NCBI GenBank assembly: GCA_037445085.1
Contig: JBBILG010000034.1
Span: 1-17,090, forward strand
Direction: 5' to 3'
DNA: 17,090 bases
Source: JBBILG01 sp037445085
GTDB lineage: Bacteria; Pseudomonadota; Gammaproteobacteria; Burkholderiales; Methylophilaceae
Made by a program: the position numbers and the translations under genes. Of the stretch, positions 5,809 to 15,115 are shown piece by piece; the first letter of the stretch is position 1; every line of letters starts with the position of its first letter. Under the pieces are notes generated by a model. The model saw only the letters and a program-made list of their open reading frames with translations. It did not search any database and had not been told where the DNA came from.

Positions 5809-6437
5809 GCCGCCTTGGCCTCATATTCGCACAGGTCGCGGATCACGCACGCGCCGCACCTGGGCTTGCGTGCCGTGCAGACGTAGCGGCCGTGCAGGAT
5901 GAGCAGATGATGGGCATCGCGCAGGTACTCCGGGGACGTGACCGCAAGCAGCCTGTGCTCGACTTCCCGCGGCGTCCTGCCGGGCGCCAGACCGATGCGG
6001 TTGGCGAGGCGGAAGATGTGGGTATCCACGGCGATGACGGGGTGGCCGAAGGCGGTGTTGAGGATGACGTTGGCCGTCTTGCGGCCCACACCTGGCAGGC
6101 CTTCCAGCGCCTCGCGCGCATCCGGCACCTCGCCGCCGTGGCGTTCGACCAGGATGCGGCAAGTCTCGATGATGTGCTTTGCCTTGCTTCGGTACAGGCC
6201 GATGGTGCTGATGTACGGCTCCAGCCCCTCCGTGCCGAGCGCCAGCATGGCCTGCGGGGTGTTGGCGACCGGAAACAGCCTGGCGGTGGCGAGGTTGACG
6301 CCCTTGTCGGTGGCCTGGGCCGACAGGATCACCGCCACCAGCAGCTCGAAGGTGCTGGCGTGTTTGAGCTCGGTGGCGGGGTTGGGGATGGCCGCCGCCA
6401 GGCGGCGGAAAATCTCGCGGCGTTCGCCGGCGTTCAT
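5805..6437 (-). CDS. nth: Endonuclease III (DNA glycosylase/AP lyase)
   Basis: Nth removes oxidised pyrimidines and cleaves the abasic site by beta-elimination in base excision repair. The 210-residue protein matches family length. The helix-hairpin-helix LPGVGRKTANVIL (114-126) contains the catalytic Lys120, and the catalytic Asp138 lies in AVDTHIFRL (136-144). The C-terminal [4Fe-4S] cluster cysteines are 187, 194, 197 and 203 (C-x6-C-x2-C-x5-C). The start at 6437 is 12 bp after the rsxE stop, and the stop overlaps the DUF1841 start. This rsxE-nth order is the same as in gammaproteobacteria such as E. coli. Confidence 0.97.
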   Translation of the reverse strand: MNAGERREIFRRLAAAIPNPATELKHASTFELLVAVILSAQATDKGVNLATARLFPVANTPQAMLALGTEGLEPYISTIGLYRSKAKHIIETCRILVERHGGEVPDAREALEGLPGVGRKTANVILNTAFGHPVIAVDTHIFRLANRIGLAPGRTPREVEHRLLAVTSPEYLRDAHHLLILHGRYVCTARKPRCGACVIRDLCEYEAKAA

Positions 6438-6449
6438 CGACCGCGCGAC

Positions 6450-7127
6450 TCAGTGGCCGTGGGCGAGCGCGGCCGGGGTCGTCGGCCGGGCGGCGGCCCG
6501 ACGGCTTTCCGCCCAGTTGCGTGCGGCGATGAGCAAGGCGAGGCCGAGGAAGGCGCCGGGCGGCAGCGCGGCGAGCAGGAAACCCTGGTAATCGGGGATC
6601 ACCGTCACCATGAAATCCTTGAATGCCGGCCCCAGCGCGAGGTCCAGGCCGGACAGCAGGGTGCCGCGGCCCAGCAACTCGCGCAGCGCGCCGAGCAGGG
6701 TCAGCACCGCGGTCAGCCCCAGCCCCATCATCAGCCCGTCCAGCGCCGATGGCGCCAGCGGATTCTTGGCGGCAAAGGCTTCCACCCGCGCCAGCACGAT
6801 GCAGTTGGTGACGATGAGCGGGATGAAGATGCCGAGCACACCGTGCAGCGCATGCATGTAGGCGTGCATGACGAGGTCGATCACCGTGACCAGGGCGGCG
6901 ATGATGAGGATGAACACCGGGATGCGGATCTCGCTTGGCACCCAGCGCCGCACCGGCGCCACCGCGGCATTGCTCGCCGCCATCACCAGTACCGTGGCAA
7001 GGCCGAGGCTCAGGCCGTTGACCACCGTGCTGGTCACCGCCAGCGTCGGGCACAGCCCGAGCAATTGCACCACGCCGGGGTTCTGTTTCCACAGGCCGTT
7101 TTCGACGATTTCGCGATAGTCGCTCAT
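6450..7127 (-). CDS. rsxE: Electron transport complex membrane subunit RsxE/RnfE
   Basis: RsxE is an integral inner-membrane subunit of the Rsx/Rnf complex, which moves electrons between NADH and ferredoxin-like carriers and, in some bacteria, keeps SoxR reduced. The 225-residue protein has about six membrane segments. It has the family motifs NPGVVQLLGLCPTLAVT (16-32) and PLIVTNCIVLARVEAFA (103-119). Cys26 and Cys109 are the conserved membrane cysteines that, with the equivalents in RsxA, hold an iron centre in the complex. RsxE and RsxA are paralogues with inverted topology, and both are present. The ATG overlaps the rsxG stop (ATGA). The C-terminal tail ends in a short Ala/Arg/His-rich cytoplasmic stretch. 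Confidence 0.97.
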   Translation of the reverse strand: MSDYREIVENGLWKQNPGVVQLLGLCPTLAVTSTVVNGLSLGLATVLVMAASNAAVAPVRRWVPSEIRIPVFILIIAALVTVIDLVMHAYMHALHGVLGIFIPLIVTNCIVLARVEAFAAKNPLAPSALDGLMMGLGLTAVLTLLGALRELLGRGTLLSGLDLALGPAFKDFMVTVIPDYQGFLLAALPPGAFLGLALLIAARNWAESRRAAARPTTPAALAHGH

Positions 7128-7773
7128 GAGGTCTCTTCCTTTGCCGGCAGCCCCAGCAGGGTCGCGCGGTGTTGCTCGAAATACTTGAGCGCGGCATGTA
7201 CCGCCCTGATGACGGCGCGCGGGGTGATGGTGGCCCCCGCCATGTAGTCGAAGTGGCCGCCGTCCTTCTTTACCCGCCAGCCATCATCTGCCAGTTTGGC
7301 AAGCGACAGACCATCGAAGTTCTGGATCCAGTCGCTGCGCGCGATGTCGATGTAATCGCCCAGCCCCGGCGTCTCCTTGTGTTCCAGCACGCGCACGCCG
7401 GTCAGTTCGCCGTTCTCGCGTATACCCACCAGCAGCCGGATGTCGCCGGCATAGCCGTCGGGCGCGGTCACCTCCAGCAGCACGGCGGTGGGCCGTCCCA
7501 CCAGGGTGGCGCGATAGACCGGCGCGGCCTCGCGGTTGCCCAGCGTGCCGGGCGGCAGGGTCAGAGGGTCGGCGAGCAGGTCGTTGTCATGAAGCTCCGC
7601 GGGCAGCACCTGCTCCAACAGCCTGAGCTTGGCCTCGCGCACGCTGGCGGCGATCGGCTCGCGCGTGGTCAGGTGGGTGGAGACGAGCAGTGCCGTGCAT
7701 GCCACGGCGAACGCCACCATCACTCCCGTGGTGATCAGGGTGTGGCGGAACAGGCTTTCCTGGGCGCCGCCGT

Positions 7774-7777
<4 letters not shown>
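7124..7777 (-). CDS. rsxG: Electron transport complex subunit RsxG/RnfG (covalent FMN)
   Basis: A 217-residue protein anchored by one N-terminal membrane helix (about 13-33, LITTGVMVAFAVACTALLV) with the rest in the periplasm. It carries FMN bound through a phosphoester to the Thr of the motif GAT (181-183 in DYMAGATITPRAV), Thr183 here. GYAGDIRLLVGI (108-119) and HKETPGLGDYID (133-144) are family hallmarks. The ATG at 7777 overlaps the rsxD stop and its own stop overlaps rsxE. A flavin transferase (ApbE) would be needed for maturation; none lies in this window. Confidence 0.96.
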
Positions 7778-8804
<1,027 letters not shown>

Positions 8805-8805
<1 letters not shown>

Positions 8806-10433
8806 CAGGGTTCCTGTTCCTGCGAGACTTCCTGCGCGGCCTTGGCCCGCCGCGCGTCGATGGCGGCGATTTCGGCCTGCACCGCCGGCGGCAGGTTCTC
8901 GGTGTTTTTCGGGGTCACCGCCGCCTGTTGTGCCTTGGCCCGCTCCATGGCCGCGGCGATGGCGGCCTTCTTGGCCTCGTCGGCGCCGGCTTCCGTCTTG
9001 GCGCCGCCGGCGCGCTGGGCATGCTTGGCGGCGCGCTCCTGCTTCTCGCGCTCCATGCGGGCGAGGCGGAACTCGTTGCGCTCGCGTGCCAGATCGGCCG
9101 CCTGCTTGGCGCGGTCCTGCGCGATGATCTCGCTCTTGGCATAGCGGTAGTACTGCACCAGCGGGATGTGGCTGGGGCACACATAGCTGCAGCAGCCGCA
9201 CTCGATGCAGTCGAACAGGTGGTATTCGCGCGCCTTTTCGAAATTGTTGGACCTGGCGAACCAGTATAGCTCCTGCGGCTGCAGGTTGACCGGACAGACA
9301 TCGACGCAGCGCGCGCAGCGGATGCAGGGCATGGGCGGCGGCGGGGGCGGAAACATGCGCGGCGTGGTGGCGATGATGCAGTTGGCGCCCTTCACCACCG
9401 GCACTGCGACGGCGGGCAGGCGAAAGCCCATCATCGGGCCGCCCATGAGGTAGCCGTCGGTATCCGCGCCGGCGCCGCCGGCGGCCTGCAGCAGCGCGGT
9501 GAGCGGTGTGCCCAGCAGCACCTCGTAATTGCCCGGCCGCGCCACGTTGCCGGCCACGGTGACGATGCGCGAGATGACCGGCTCGCCCCGGTCGATGCAG
9601 CGCGCCACGCTGTAGGCGGTGCCCACGTTGAAGCACTGCACGCCGATCTCGTTCGGCAGCTTGCCGCTGGGTACTTCCCGCCCGGTGAGCAGGTAAATGA
9701 GCTGCTTGGCGCCGCCGCTGGGATACAGCGTCGGCACCGTCACCACCTCGATGCCCGCGCCGCTGACGGCACAGGCTGCGCGCATGGCCGCCGCCGCCTC
9801 CGGCTTGTTGTCCTCGATGCCGACCAGGCAGCGCTGCGCGCCGAGCAGGAACTGCATGATCTCCGCGCCGCGCACGATTTCGGCGGCGCGCTCGCGCATC
9901 AGGCGGTCATCGCAGGTGATGTAGGGCTCGCACTCGGCGCCGTTGATGATGAGCGTGTGCACGGGATGCGCCGGGTCGGTGCGCAGCTTGACGTGGGTGG
10001 GAAACGCCGCCCCCCCCAGGCCGACCACGCCGGAACCGCGCAGGTGTGCCATCACCTCGCCGCGGGGGGGCGTCCGGTAATCGATGACCGCCCGGTTGAT
10101 CCAGTGGTCCTCGCCGTCGGCCTCAAGAGTGATGCAGACGTCGGGCAGGCCGGAGGCATGCGGGATGAGCTGCTCGCCGATGGCCGCCACCCGGCCCGAG
10201 GTCGGCGCGTGCACGGCTGCGGAAATGGCGCCGTCCGCAGAGGCCAGCAACTGCCCCTTGAGCACGTGGTCGCCCACCGCCACCAGCGGCTTGGCGACCT
10301 TGCCCACGTGCTGCCGCAGCGGCAGCACCAGGCGCGGCGGCACCGGCACCGCGGCGATGGGCGCGGCAGACGAATCCAGCTTGTGCTCCGGCGGGTGCAC
10401 GCCACCGTGAAACTTGAACAGTCTGGCGATCAT
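8805..10433 (-). CDS. rsxC: Electron transport complex subunit RsxC/RnfC (NADH and Fe-S)
   Basis: RsxC is the peripheral cytoplasmic subunit that binds FMN and NADH and carries two [4Fe-4S] clusters. The 542-residue protein starts MIARLFKFHGGVHPPEHK. It has the nucleotide/flavin region GSGVVGLGGAAFPTHVKL (133-150) and NGAECEPYITCDDRLM (164-179), GGAKQLIYLLTGREVP (240-255), and two ferredoxin-type cysteine sets at 370/373/376/380 and 409/412/415/419. After about residue 430 it has an Ala/Lys/Glu/Arg-rich, probably coiled-coil tail, as is common in proteobacterial RsxC. Six consecutive prolines (362-367) precede the first cluster. The ATG overlaps the rsxB stop (ATGA). Confidence 0.97.
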
Positions 10434-10990
10434 GAGACGGGTTTGAGTTCGAATACGGGATAGCGCCACTTCCAGTTGGTGACGGTCTCGGGGATCGGCT
10501 CCATGTGGATGCAGTCCACCGGGCACGGTGCCACGCACAGTTCGCAGCCGGTGCACTCGGAAGCGATCACGGTGTGCATGTGCTTGGCCGCGCCGAGGAT
10601 AGCGTCCACCGGACAGGCCTGGATGCACAGGGTGCAGCCGATGCACAGGTTCTCGTCGATCACCGCCACCGACTTGGGCTTGGGCAGGCCATGCTCGGCA
10701 TTGAGCGGCTTGTACTCCACGCCCAGCAGGTCGGCCAGCGCGCGCACACCGGCATCGCCGCCCGGCGGGCACTGGTTGATGTCGGCCTCGCCCTTGGCGA
10801 TGGCGGTGGCATAGGGCCGGCAGCCGGGGTAGCCGCACTGGCCGCATTGCGTCTGCGGCAGGACGGCGTCGATCTTGTCGACCAGCGGATCGCCCTCGAC
10901 CTTGAACTTGAGCGCGGCGTACCCCAGGGCCACGCCCAGCAGCACGGCCAGACCGAGCATGATGATGACGGCGGTGAGCATGAACGTCAT
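10430..10990 (-). CDS. rsxB: Electron transport complex Fe-S subunit RsxB/RnfB
   Basis: A 186-residue iron-sulfur protein with one N-terminal membrane helix (about 4-27). A four-Cys cluster-binding domain follows: C49, C52, C57 and C74 (QCGQCGYPGCRPYA). Then come two ferredoxin-type [4Fe-4S] motifs, C116/119/122/126 (CIGCTLCIQACP) and C146/149/152/156 (CTGCELCVAPCP). It passes electrons between the soluble carrier and the membrane subunits. It starts 7 bp after the rsxA stop; an internal ATG (fourth codon, MLTAV) is an alternative start. The C-terminus overlaps rsxC by 4 nt. All ligands are intact. Confidence 0.96.
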   Translation of the reverse strand: MTFMLTAVIIMLGLAVLLGVALGYAALKFKVEGDPLVDKIDAVLPQTQCGQCGYPGCRPYATAIAKGEADINQCPPGGDAGVRALADLLGVEYKPLNAEHGLPKPKSVAVIDENLCIGCTLCIQACPVDAILGAAKHMHTVIASECTGCELCVAPCPVDCIHMEPIPETVTNWKWRYPVFELKPVS

Positions 10991-10997
10991 CCAGGCA

Positions 10998-11576
10998 TCA
11001 ACGAATCAACCCGGCAAAACCCATGAAGGCCAGGCTCATCAGGCCGGCTGTCACCATGGCGATGGCGGAGCCCTTGAACGGCCCCGGCACGTCCGCCGCG
11101 TCCAGCCGCTCGCGCATGGCGGCGAACAGCACCAGTACCATGGAAAAGCCCACCGCGCCGCCGAAGCCGAACAGCAGCGACTCCATGAAGCCGTGCCTGG
11201 CCTGCACGTTGAGCAGCGGAATGCCCAGCACCGCGCAGTTGGTGGTGATCAGCGGCAGGTAGATGCCCAGCACCTGGTAGAGCAGCGGGCTGGTCTTCTC
11301 GATGACCATTTCGGTGAACTGCACCACGCCGGCGATGACGACGATGAACGACAGCGTGCGCAGGTAGAAGAGTTCCGTCCCGAGCAGATATTCGTTGATG
11401 AGGTAGCTGGTGCCGGACCCCAGGGTGAGTACGAAGGTGGTGGCGGCGCCCATGGCGATGGAGGCCTCCAGTTTCTTGGAGACGCCCATGAAGGGGCACA
11501 GCCCCAGCACCTTGACCAGCACGATGTTGTTGACGAGGATCGTGCCGACCAGGATCAGGAGGTAACTTTCCAGCAT
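10998..11576 (-). CDS. rsxA: Electron transport complex membrane subunit RsxA/RnfA
   Basis: A 192-residue polytopic inner-membrane protein and the first gene of the rsxABCDGE operon. LVNNIVLVKVLGLCPFMGVS (14-33) and YLPLITTNCAVLGIPLLN (106-123) are the paralogous half-motifs also seen in RsxE. Cys27 and Cys114 are the conserved membrane iron ligands. About six membrane segments. A candidate sigma70 promoter lies just upstream (11603-11631), giving a short leader. The ribosome-binding site is weak (AGG in ACAGGCCGCAACATG). Confidence 0.97.
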   Translation of the reverse strand: MLESYLLILVGTILVNNIVLVKVLGLCPFMGVSKKLEASIAMGAATTFVLTLGSGTSYLINEYLLGTELFYLRTLSFIVVIAGVVQFTEMVIEKTSPLLYQVLGIYLPLITTNCAVLGIPLLNVQARHGFMESLLFGFGGAVGFSMVLVLFAAMRERLDAADVPGPFKGSAIAMVTAGLMSLAFMGFAGLIR

Positions 11577-11602
11577 GTTGCGGCCTGTTTCGAGAACTTT
11601 GG

Positions 11603-11631
11603 ATTATCGCGCCTGTCAGCTTCGGGTACAA
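11603..11631 (-). promoter_or_regulatory. Candidate sigma70 promoter of the rsx operon
   Basis: Minus-strand TTGTAC (11631-11626) and GATAAT (11608-11603) are separated by exactly 17 bp, about 27 bp before the rsxA start. This is the best-looking promoter in the window. No obvious SoxR-like operator is recognised in the spacer. Confidence 0.5.
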
Positions 11632-11806
11632 CCGCGTCCTCATCGGGGTATCACGAAACTTTCATAACTATATATCCAAGCTGATCAATATAGAAATAAC
11701 GATTTGTTATAGTGCAATAACCGGGCCTTGCCGCGCATGCAGGTGTGTGCTCGCAGTGGCTTTCAGATAAAATATGGCGTTTTTTCAATCTCTGACCGGA
11801 TTTACC
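11632..11806 (+). promoter_or_regulatory. Divergent rsxA-dapA intergenic region with candidate dapA -10
   Basis: The region contains an AT-rich patch (about 11650-11720), in contrast to its GC-rich surroundings. Inside it a short inverted repeat ATAAC-GATTT-GTTAT (about 11696-11710) is seen. On the plus strand TAAAAT (11768-11773) is a possible -10 for dapA, without a clear -35. No terminator, tRNA or small ORF with good support was found. Confidence 0.35.
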
Positions 11807-12703
11807 ATGCTGAAGGGCAGTCTCGTCGCCATCGTCACCCCCATGGATGCCACCGGTGCGCTGGATCTCGCGGCCTTGCGCGCCCTCGTCGAGTTCCACA
11901 TCGCCCAGGGCAGCGACGGCATCGTCGTCGTCGGCACCACCGGCGAGTCGCCCACCGTGGATTTCGAGGAACACTGCCTGCTCATCCGCGTCACCGTGGA
12001 GCAGGCAGCAGGCCGCATCCCCGTCGTCGCCGGCACCGGCGCCAACTGCACGCGCGAGGCCATCGAGCTGACCGAGCAGGCGAAGGAAGCCGGTGCCGAC
12101 GCCTGCCTGCTGGTTGCCCCCTATTACAACAGGCCGACGCAGGAAGGGCTGTACCGGCATTTCCGCACCGTGGCCGAGGCGGTGGACATCCCGCAGCTCC
12201 TCTACAACGTCCCCGGCCGCACCGGCTGCGACCTCGGCAACGATACCACGCTGCGGCTCGCCGCCATCCCCAACATCGTCGGCATCAAGGATGCCACCGG
12301 CAGCATCGAGCGCGGCACCGACCTGCTGCGCCGCGCCCCGGCCGACTTCGCCGTCTACAGCGGCGACGACGCCTCGGCGCTGGCGCTGCTGCTGCTGGGC
12401 GGGCACGGCGTCATCTCCGTGACCGCCAACGTCGCGCCGCGGCTGATGCACGAGCTGTGCACGGCAGCTTTTGCCGGCGACATAGGCCGCGCCCGCCGGA
12501 TCAACGACAAGTTGTTCCCGCTGCACCAGAGGCTGTTCGTCGAGGCCAACCCCATCCCCGTGAAATGGGCGCTGCACCAGATGGGCCTGATCCCGCCTGG
12601 CCTGCGCCTGCCGCTCACCCCGCTCGCGGCCCAGCACCACGACCCCCTGCGCGACGCCCTGCGAAGCGCGGATATCCAGATTCTGACCCAGGAATGCGCA
12701 TGA
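11807..12703 (+). CDS. dapA: 4-hydroxy-tetrahydrodipicolinate synthase
   Basis: DapA condenses pyruvate with aspartate semialdehyde, the first committed step of the diaminopimelate/lysine pathway, in the cytoplasm. The protein is 298 residues with family landmarks at nearly E. coli numbering: GTTGESPT (43-50) with Thr44/Thr45, Tyr107 (PYYNRPTQEG), Tyr133 in LLYNVPGRT (131-139) with Arg138, and the Schiff-base Lys161 in GIKDATG (159-165). Start ATG 11807 (MLKGSLVAIVTPM) is chosen by homology; the ATG at 11774 would add an unconserved 11 residues. The stop overlaps the bamC start (ATGA), a common beta/gammaproteobacterial pairing. Confidence 0.97.
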   Translation: MLKGSLVAIVTPMDATGALDLAALRALVEFHIAQGSDGIVVVGTTGESPTVDFEEHCLLIRVTVEQAAGRIPVVAGTGANCTREAIELTEQAKEAGADACLLVAPYYNRPTQEGLYRHFRTVAEAVDIPQLLYNVPGRTGCDLGNDTTLRLAAIPNIVGIKDATGSIERGTDLLRRAPADFAVYSGDDASALALLLLGGHGVISVTANVAPRLMHELCTAAFAGDIGRARRINDKLFPLHQRLFVEANPIPVKWALHQMGLIPPGLRLPLTPLAAQHHDPLRDALRSADIQILTQECA

Positions 12704-13899
12704 AAATGAACCGTCCCGTCCTCCGCCTGCTGCCACTGCTGGCCGCATTGATGCTCGCCGGCTGCGAGAGCATTCCGTTCATCGACACCACGCCGGACTA
12801 CAAGAGCGCCGTGCGCGGCAAGCCACTGGAAGTCCCGCCCGATCTCACCGCCGTCAGCGGTTCCGATATCTACGGCGTGCCGGGCAGCGGCACCACCTAT
12901 TCGCAGTTCAGCGGGCAGCAGGGCCAGCCCCAGCAGCAGCAAGAGCTCGTCCTGCCTTCCTTCGACAGCGTGCGCATGGAGCGCGCCGGCTCGCAGCGCT
13001 GGCTGGTGGTGCAGGCGCCGCCGGAAAAGGTCTGGCCGGTGGTGCGCGAGTTCTGGAACGAGCTCGGTTTCAACATCCGCATTGAGAACCCGCAGACCGG
13101 CGTGATGGAGACCGAATGGGTGGACACGGCGCAGCTCATGAAGAGCGCCGATCAGGGCTATCTGGACAAGTTCCAGGGTTGGCTGGACCGCCTGAGCAGT
13201 CTGGATAAGCGGCAGAAATTCCGCACCCGCCTGGAGCGCGGCGCCGAGCCCGGCGTGACGGAAATCTACCTCAGCCACCAGTCGGTGAGCGACGTGCCCG
13301 ACGACGGCAAGGTGCGCGTGCGCACCATTTACGGCGAAGTCGAAACCGGCTACCGGCAGTCCGATTTCGACAAGCGCAAGACCAGCCCGGAAGCGCGGGC
13401 GCTGGCCGAGGACATCGACGCCGAGCTGTTGCGCCGTCTGATGGTGCGGCTCGGCATCGAGGAGGGTAAGTCGCGCACCATCATGGCCGCCGGTGCCGCG
13501 GAAAAGCGCGCCGACCTCGCCAAGAATGCCGACGGCAGCTTCAGCCTCACCGTCAATGACCCGTTCGATCGTGCCTGGCGCCGCGTCGGCCTGGCGCTGG
13601 ACCGCATCGGCTTCGTGGTGGAAGACCGCGACCGCTCCGGTGGCGCGTACTATGTGAAGTACACCGATCTTGATGCCCCTGCCGACGAGCCGGAGCGCAA
13701 AGGCTGGCTGGTCAGGCTGAAATTCTGGGGCGATGCCGATGTCAAGGACGCATCCAACCCGGAAAACCGATACCTAGTCAAGATAGACGACGGTGCGGAC
13801 GCCAGCAGCGTCATCACCGTTACCGACCGCGCCGGCAAGCGCGAGCGTTCCGACACCGCCAACCGCATCCTCAGCATGCTGTACGACCAGCTCAAGTAA
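12700..13899 (+). CDS. bamC: Outer-membrane assembly lipoprotein BamC (NlpB)
   Basis: BamC is a lipoprotein of the BAM complex that inserts beta-barrel proteins into the outer membrane. The 399-residue protein has a signal peptide with lipobox LMLAGC, making Cys22 the lipidated residue. The early conserved segment DYKSAVRGKPLEVPPDLT (33-50) in relatives wraps around BamD. A Gln-rich linker (71-81) and two successive helix-grip domains follow: WLVVQAPPEKVWPVVREFW (101-119) begins the first and LTVNDPFDRAWRRVGLALDR the second. The start at 12700 is favoured by an AGGA at 12690-12693; ATGs at 12694 and 12706 are possible. It overlaps dapA by 4 nt. Confidence 0.93.
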   Translation: MKMNRPVLRLLPLLAALMLAGCESIPFIDTTPDYKSAVRGKPLEVPPDLTAVSGSDIYGVPGSGTTYSQFSGQQGQPQQQQELVLPSFDSVRMERAGSQRWLVVQAPPEKVWPVVREFWNELGFNIRIENPQTGVMETEWVDTAQLMKSADQGYLDKFQGWLDRLSSLDKRQKFRTRLERGAEPGVTEIYLSHQSVSDVPDDGKVRVRTIYGEVETGYRQSDFDKRKTSPEARALAEDIDAELLRRLMVRLGIEEGKSRTIMAAGAAEKRADLAKNADGSFSLTVNDPFDRAWRRVGLALDRIGFVVEDRDRSGGAYYVKYTDLDAPADEPERKGWLVRLKFWGDADVKDASNPENRYLVKIDDGADASSVITVTDRAGKRERSDTANRILSMLYDQLK

Positions 13900-13910
13900 G
13901 TGGCCGCGGC

Positions 13911-14684
13911 ATGCGTTTTGCCTCACTCGGCAGCGGTAGCGGCGGCAATGCCCTGCTGGTGGAGCGCGACGCGACGCGGCTGCTGCTCGACTGTGGCTTT
14001 GGCACGCGCGAGACCGCGCTGCGGCTGCGCCGCCTGGGCGTGGAACCGGACAGCATCAGCGGCATCCTCGTCACCCACGAGCACGACGACCATGCCGGCG
14101 GCGCCTTCCGCTTCGCCGCCCGCCACCGCATCCCGCTGTGGCTCACCCACGGCACCCTGCGCGGCGCGCGCGACTATCTGCCGGAGCATTTCGACGCTCC
14201 GCTCAACCTCATCGACAGTCATGTCGCCTTCGCCATCGGCGACATCGGTGTGCAGCCCTACCCGGTGCCGCACGATGCCGAGGAACCCACGCAATTCACC
14301 CTCACCGATGGCGCCCGCAAGCTGGGCGTGCTCACCGACACCGGCAGCAGCACGCCGCACATCGAGGCCATGCTGCAGGATTGCGATGCCCTGGCGCTGG
14401 AATGCAACCACGATCTCGACATGCTGAAAAACGGCCCTTACGCCTGGCCGCTCAAGCAGCGTATCCTGGGGCGCCAGGGGCACCTCGACAACGCCGGCGC
14501 GGCGGCCCTGCTGGGCCGCCTGCGGCGCGACAGACTGCAGCATGTGGTCGCGCTGCACCTCAGCGAGAAGAACAACACGCCGGCGCTGGCCCGCGACAGC
14601 CTCGCCGCCGTGCTCGGCTGCACGGCGGATTGGGTGCAGGTGGCGGATCAGGCCGGCGGCCTGGGCTGGCGGCAGATCGCCTGA
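13911..14684 (+). CDS. Metallo-beta-lactamase fold hydrolase (YycJ/WalJ-like)
   Basis: A 257-residue single-domain metallo-beta-lactamase fold protein. The metal-binding motif THEHDDH (55-61) supplies His56, His58, Asp60 and His61. Further likely ligands are His of PVPHDAEEP, Asp of LTDTGSS and a late His in VALHLSEKNNTP. The start MRFASLGSGSGGNALLVE and the ending are typical of the YycJ-type group, for which roles in DNA processing or phosphodiester hydrolysis have been proposed; the true substrate is unknown. It lies 11 bp after bamC on the same strand and is probably the last gene of dapA-bamC-MBL, since a strong terminator follows 20 bp later. Confidence 0.9.
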   Translation: MRFASLGSGSGGNALLVERDATRLLLDCGFGTRETALRLRRLGVEPDSISGILVTHEHDDHAGGAFRFAARHRIPLWLTHGTLRGARDYLPEHFDAPLNLIDSHVAFAIGDIGVQPYPVPHDAEEPTQFTLTDGARKLGVLTDTGSSTPHIEAMLQDCDALALECNHDLDMLKNGPYAWPLKQRILGRQGHLDNAGAAALLGRLRRDRLQHVVALHLSEKNNTPALARDSLAAVLGCTADWVQVADQAGGLGWRQIA

Positions 14685-14703
14685 AGCCAGAACGGCGGAC
14701 ACA

Positions 14704-14729
14704 AAAAAGCCGGCTTGCGCCGGCTTTTT
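14704..14729. terminator. Bidirectional rho-independent terminator
   Basis: A perfect 11-bp inverted repeat with a TTGC loop: A5-GCCGGC (14704-14714) pairs with GCCGGC-T5 (14719-14729). The T run follows the GC stem on either strand. It sits between the converging MBL gene (plus) and the small lipoprotein gene (minus) and would end both transcripts. Confidence 0.9.
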
Positions 14730-14746
14730 GTATGCGTTGCAGCAGC

Positions 14747-14947
14747 TTACTGGGCAGGGGCTTCGGCGGGAGCGGCTTCGGCCGGAGCGGTCTCAACCGG
14801 AGCGGTCTCAACCGGAGCGACTTCAGCGGGAACAGCCTCGACCGCAGGAGCGGCTTCAGCGGGGGCCTCGGGAGCAGCTTCTTCCTTCTGGCCGCAAGCG
14901 GTCAGAGCTAGAGCCAGCAGGGCTGCGAGCAGGGCGGAGCGGGTCAT
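14747..14947 (-). CDS. Small Ala/Pro/Glu-repeat lipoprotein
   Basis: A 66-residue protein starting MTRSALLAALLALALTACGQK. Positions 1-17 form a lipoprotein signal with lipobox LTAC, so Cys18 would be lipidated. The rest is low complexity, built from five-residue units such as VETAP and AEAAP, encoded partly by 15-bp direct repeats. Similar tiny lipoproteins are common in betaproteobacteria and have no known function. Support is good: an AAGG ribosome-binding site (14958-14955), a TATAAT box upstream, and a terminator just after the TAA stop. The protein lacks Cys apart from the lipidated one and has a strongly acidic, extended tail suited to the periplasm or cell envelope. Confidence 0.75.
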   Translation of the reverse strand: MTRSALLAALLALALTACGQKEEAAPEAPAEAAPAVEAVPAEVAPVETAPVETAPAEAAPAEAPAQ

Positions 14948-15036
14948 TTTTTTTCCTTACAATGCAAACAGTGATGAAGTGATTGGTCGACTAGGAGCCC
15001 GGATCTCGTCAACTGCCCTCGATCCAAGCGCGCAGC

Positions 15037-15042
15037 ATTATA
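15037..15042 (-). promoter_or_regulatory. -10 box upstream of the small lipoprotein gene
   Basis: A perfect minus-strand TATAAT in an AT-rich patch about 90 bp before the lipoprotein start, implying a leader of about 80 nt. The matching -35 is poor, lying in a run of T. The leader contains a short GGATC...GATCC inverted repeat (15001-15025). Confidence 0.45.
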
Positions 15043-15071
15043 TAGAAATTTTTCAAAAAAACAGAGGCCAT

Positions 15072-15106
15072 AGCCTGCCGGCGCAAAATATTTTTTCCGG
15101 CAGGCT
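15072..15106. terminator. 10-bp inverted repeat after the DUF gene, possible terminator
   Basis: AGCCTGCCGG (15072-15081) and CCGGCAGGCT (15097-15106) form a perfect 10-bp stem around a 15-nt AT-rich loop. On the minus strand it follows the stop of the 15116-15604 gene by 9 bp, and a run of seven T comes about 11 nt after the stem. The large loop and distant T run make it an imperfect terminator. Confidence 0.4.
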
Positions 15107-15115
15107 GCTGCCGTC

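Noticed and set aside
9332..9349. Six-proline run in RsxC as an anomaly
   Set aside because: Proline-rich linkers before the first Fe-S motif are common in RsxC/RnfC proteins; not unusual enough to report.
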